Position numbers and translations under genes: made by a program. A stretch of DNA of 64,000 bases from Stachybotrys elegans (taxonomy: Eukaryota > Ascomycota > Sordariomycetes > Hypocreales > Stachybotryaceae): NCBI GenBank assembly GCA_020746835.1, contig JAGPNK010000006.1:2046001-2110000 (forward strand), written 5' to 3'. The notes below the pieces were generated by a model. It had not been told where the DNA came from. It searched no databases and saw nothing but the letters and a program-made list of their open reading frames with translations. Below are positions 61,055 through 64,000 of the stretch, piece by piece. Position 1 is the stretch's first letter. Each line of letters begins with the position of its first letter.

Positions 61055-64000
61055 ATGTCGATAGATTTCCCCAAGGAGGAGGAGGTCATCCTCGAGAGAT
61101 GGAATGAGATCAAGGCTTTCCAGCGTCAAGTGAGTCCTCCACCACCATTACACAGTGGCGTTTGCACGTCCACTGAAGCCCAGAGTCTTTCGGCATTATT
61201 GACACGCCATCTCCAGCTTGAACTTTCGGAGGGCCGCCCGCACTACACGTTCTACGATGGACCGCCATTCGCGACCGGTCTTCCTCACTATGGTCACCTG
61301 CTCGCTTCGACCATCAAGGACATCATCCCCCGATACTGGTCCATGAAGGGCTACCATGTCGAACGACGCTTTGGCTGGGATACCCACGGTCTGCCCATTG
61401 AGCACGAGATCGACAAGAAGCTCGGAATCTCGGGAAAGGAGGCTGTCACCAAGCTCGGTATCGGAAAGTACAACGAGGAGTGCAGGTCCATTGTGATGCG
61501 TTATGCTACCGAATGGCGCCATACCATTGAACGTCTCGGTCGTTGGATTGATTTTGACAACGACTACAAGGTGAGTTGCGCAAAAAGCCTCGGAATTCTT
61601 CAGGGCCAAGAGAGCAGTCGTACTGACAATCATAGACCATGGATCCCAAGTTCATGGAATCCGAGTGGTGGGTCTTCAAGCAACTCTTCGACAAGGGACA
61701 AGTCTACCAGGGCTACCGTGTGATGCCTTACTCAACTGTCCTGACCACGGCCCTGAGCAACTTCGAGGCCAACCAGAACTACCAGGATGTCACTGACCCT
61801 GCCGTGGTGGTTTCCTTCCCACTGGTTGATGACCCGGAAGTCTCCCTGTTGGCTTGGACAACGACTCCTTGGACATTGCCATCTCATACTGGCCTCGCAG
61901 CCCACCCAGACTTCCAGTACGTCAAGCTGAAGGATGAGAAGACCGGCAAGATATACATTCTGCTTGAGAACCTCATCGGGACCTTGTACAAGGACCCAAA
62001 GAAAGCCAAGTATACCATCATCGAGAAGCTTCTCGGCAAGGACATGCTGGGCTGGAAGTACCAGCCATTGTTCGACTACTTCTACGAGGAATTCAAGGAC
62101 CATGGCTTCAGGGTTCTCAACGGCACGTATGTTACTGCTGACAGCGGTACCGGTATTGTCCACCAGGCCCCGGCATTTGGTGAGGAAGATTACAACGTGG
62201 CCATGGAGTCGGGTGTCATCAACGAGAAGCGCCCCCCGCCGGACCCCCTCAATGATACTGGTCACTTCACCGAAAAGGTTCGCGACTTCGCTGGCATGCA
62301 TGTCAAGGAGGCAGATAAGCACATCATCAAGTACCTCAAGGGCACAGGAAGACTGGTTGTCGACTCGCAGCTGAAGCACTCGTACCCCATGTGCCCTCGC
62401 TCCGACACCCCGCTCATCTACAGAGCTGTCCCATCCTGGTTCATTCGCATCCCCGACACGATCCCTGACATGCTGAAGAACATTGAGGGCTCCCACTGGG
62501 TCCCTTCATTTGTCAAGGAGAAGCGATTTGCGAGCTGGATCGCCAACGCGCGCGACTGGAACGTGGGCAGAAACCGATATTGGGGTACTCCGATCCCGCT
62601 CTGGGTCAGTGATGACATGGAAGAGCGTGTGTGTGTTGGCAGCGTTGCTGAGCTGCGTGAGTTGAGCGGCTATAAGGGAGAATTGGAGGACCTTCATCGC
62701 GATAAGATTGACCACATCACTATCCCCAGTCGCATGGGCAAGGGCACTCTGAAGCGTGTCGAAGAGGTCTTTGATTGCTGGTTCGAGTCGGGCAGTATGC
62801 CTTATGCCAGCCAGCATTACCCTTTCGAGAATGTTGATAAGTTCAACAAGTCTTTCCCTGGCGACTTTATTGCTGAAGGTCTGGACCAGACGAGAGGCTG
62901 GTTCTACACCCTGCTTGTGCTGGGAACCCATCTGTTTGGCTGCTCGCCTTTCAAGAACTGTGTTGTCAACGGTATTGTCCTCGCCGAAGACGGCAAGAAG
63001 ATGTCAAAGCGGCTGAAGAACTACCCCGACCCCGCCATTGTGATGCGCCAGTATGGCTCCGATGCCCTGCGCCTCTACCTCATCAACTCTCCCGTCGTCC
63101 GTGCCGAGCCCCTGCGCTTCAAGGAGTCCGGAGTCAAGGAGGTCGTGCAGAAAGTCCTGTTGCCACTGTGGAACAGCTACAAGTTCTTCGACAATCAGGT
63201 TGCACTCCTGAAGAAGGTTGAGAATGTCGATTACAAGTGGGACCCCAGCATGGAGTCCTCCAACGTCAATGTCATGGACCGCTGGATTCTCGCAAGCTGC
63301 CAGAGTCTGTTGAAGTTTGTCAACCAGGAGATGGAAGGTGATATTACACTCAAAATACCAGCCGCATACGACCTGCTAACGTCAACTATTAGGCTATCGT
63401 CTGTACACCGTCGTTCCCCGCCTGTTGGAGCTCATTGACAACACTACCAACTGGTACATTCGCTTCAACCGTCGACGCCTCAAGGGAGAGAATGGCGTCG
63501 AAGACACGCTGCATGCACTCAATGCCCTATTCGAGGTGCTCTTCACCCTCTGCAGAGGACTGGCCCCCTTTACGCCTTTCCTTTCGGATACCATCTATCT
63601 GAAGCTGCTTCCCCTCATTCCTTCGGAGCTTCAGGGCGAGGATCCTCGTAGCGTTCATTTCCTCCCCTTCCCCCAGGTTCGAGAGGAGCTGTTCGATGCC
63701 GAGGTTGAACGCCGTGTGCAGAGGATGCAGCGAGTAATTGAGCTTACTAGAATCTCACGCGAGCGCAGAGCCATCGGCTTGAAGACGCCGCTCAAGACCC
63801 TGGTTGTTATTCACCCTGATCAGCAGTATCTCGACGACGTCCGTTCTCTGGAGAACTACATCACGGAGGAGATGAACGTGCGAGATTTGGTCCTGACCCA
63901 GGACGAGGCCAGGTACAACGTGCAGTACAGTGTGACGGCGGACTGGCCTGTCCTCGGCAAGAAGCTCAAGAAGGACATGGGCCGGGTCAAGAAGGCCCTC
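61055..64000 (+). CDS. ILS1: Isoleucyl-tRNA synthetase, cytoplasmic (3' end outside window)
   Basis: Charges tRNA-Ile in the cytosol. Exons visible: 61055-61129, 61217-61570, 61636-63337 and 63393 to beyond 64000, 913 codons so far of an expected 1070 or so. The class I signatures are present: PHYGHLL (HIGH motif) near residue 57 and KKMSKRLKN (KMSKS motif) near residue 600. The editing domain is recognisable by [15 protein letters not shown] and [16 protein letters not shown]. The start [20 protein letters not shown] matches eukaryotic cytoplasmic enzymes. Intron 3 uses GTGATA, a weaker donor, with a CTAAC branch site and ATTAG acceptor. The missing part is the anticodon-binding C-terminus. 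Confidence 0.97.

Overview
This window is nuclear DNA of a filamentous ascomycete, most likely a Sordariomycete of the order Hypocreales. The evidence is genes split by short GT-AG introns (mostly 50-90 bases), an alpha-beta fused tryptophan synthase, a 42-kDa-type GH18 chitinase close to those of Trichoderma and Metarhizium, a HOOK endosome adaptor, a SWI/SNF SWIB subunit and a cytoplasmic isoleucyl-tRNA synthetase. I see no prokaryotic operon, transposon, CRISPR array, tRNA or rRNA. The species cannot be fixed from the sequence alone.

Layout. 0-6 kb: tryptophan synthase (-) and the cell-fusion membrane protein PRM1 (-). 8-19 kb: an orphan SAM methyltransferase (+), ATG8 (-), coproporphyrinogen oxidase HEM13 (+), a SWIM zinc-finger protein of Shu2/Sws1 type (+), proteasome subunit RPN8 (-) and adenylate kinase (+). 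19-28 kb: HOOK (-), a small secreted I9-type protease inhibitor (-), an uncharacterised coiled protein (-), RPS23 (+) and COQ2 (-). 28-37 kb: a JmjC/4CXXC/AT-hook chromatin protein (+), a secreted histidine phosphatase carrying an inserted cysteine module (+) and the Rab geranylgeranyltransferase alpha subunit BET4 (-). 40-48 kb: chitinase (+), the meiotic APC/C activator AMA1 (+), SNARE SYN8 (-) and an unknown conserved protein (-). 50-64 kb: a doubtful hypothetical gene (-), PDK1-type kinase PKH (+), SWP73/SNF12 (+), HYM1/MO25 (-) and isoleucyl-tRNA synthetase (+, cut by the window end).

Most of these are single-copy housekeeping genes that do not form a pathway cluster. Two belong to the sexual cycle: PRM1 (gamete plasma-membrane fusion) and AMA1 (meiosis-specific APC/C activator).

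The standout observation is AMA1. Its last exon stays in one conserved reading frame for about 455 codons but is broken by three stop codons. All three are TAG, and all three fall where the family has tryptophan (TGG). No TAA or TGA occurs, and the introns can be modelled so that no frameshift is needed. This is the pattern expected of a gene whose mRNA is repaired by the sexual-stage A-to-I editing known in filamentous ascomycetes (UAG read as UGG). The main alternative is three RIP-type G-to-A mutations in a dead gene. Other points of interest are the cysteine module inside the phosphatase domain, the 9-base first exon of BET4, and palindromic GGTACC/CCTAGG-type motifs scattered through the intergenic regions.
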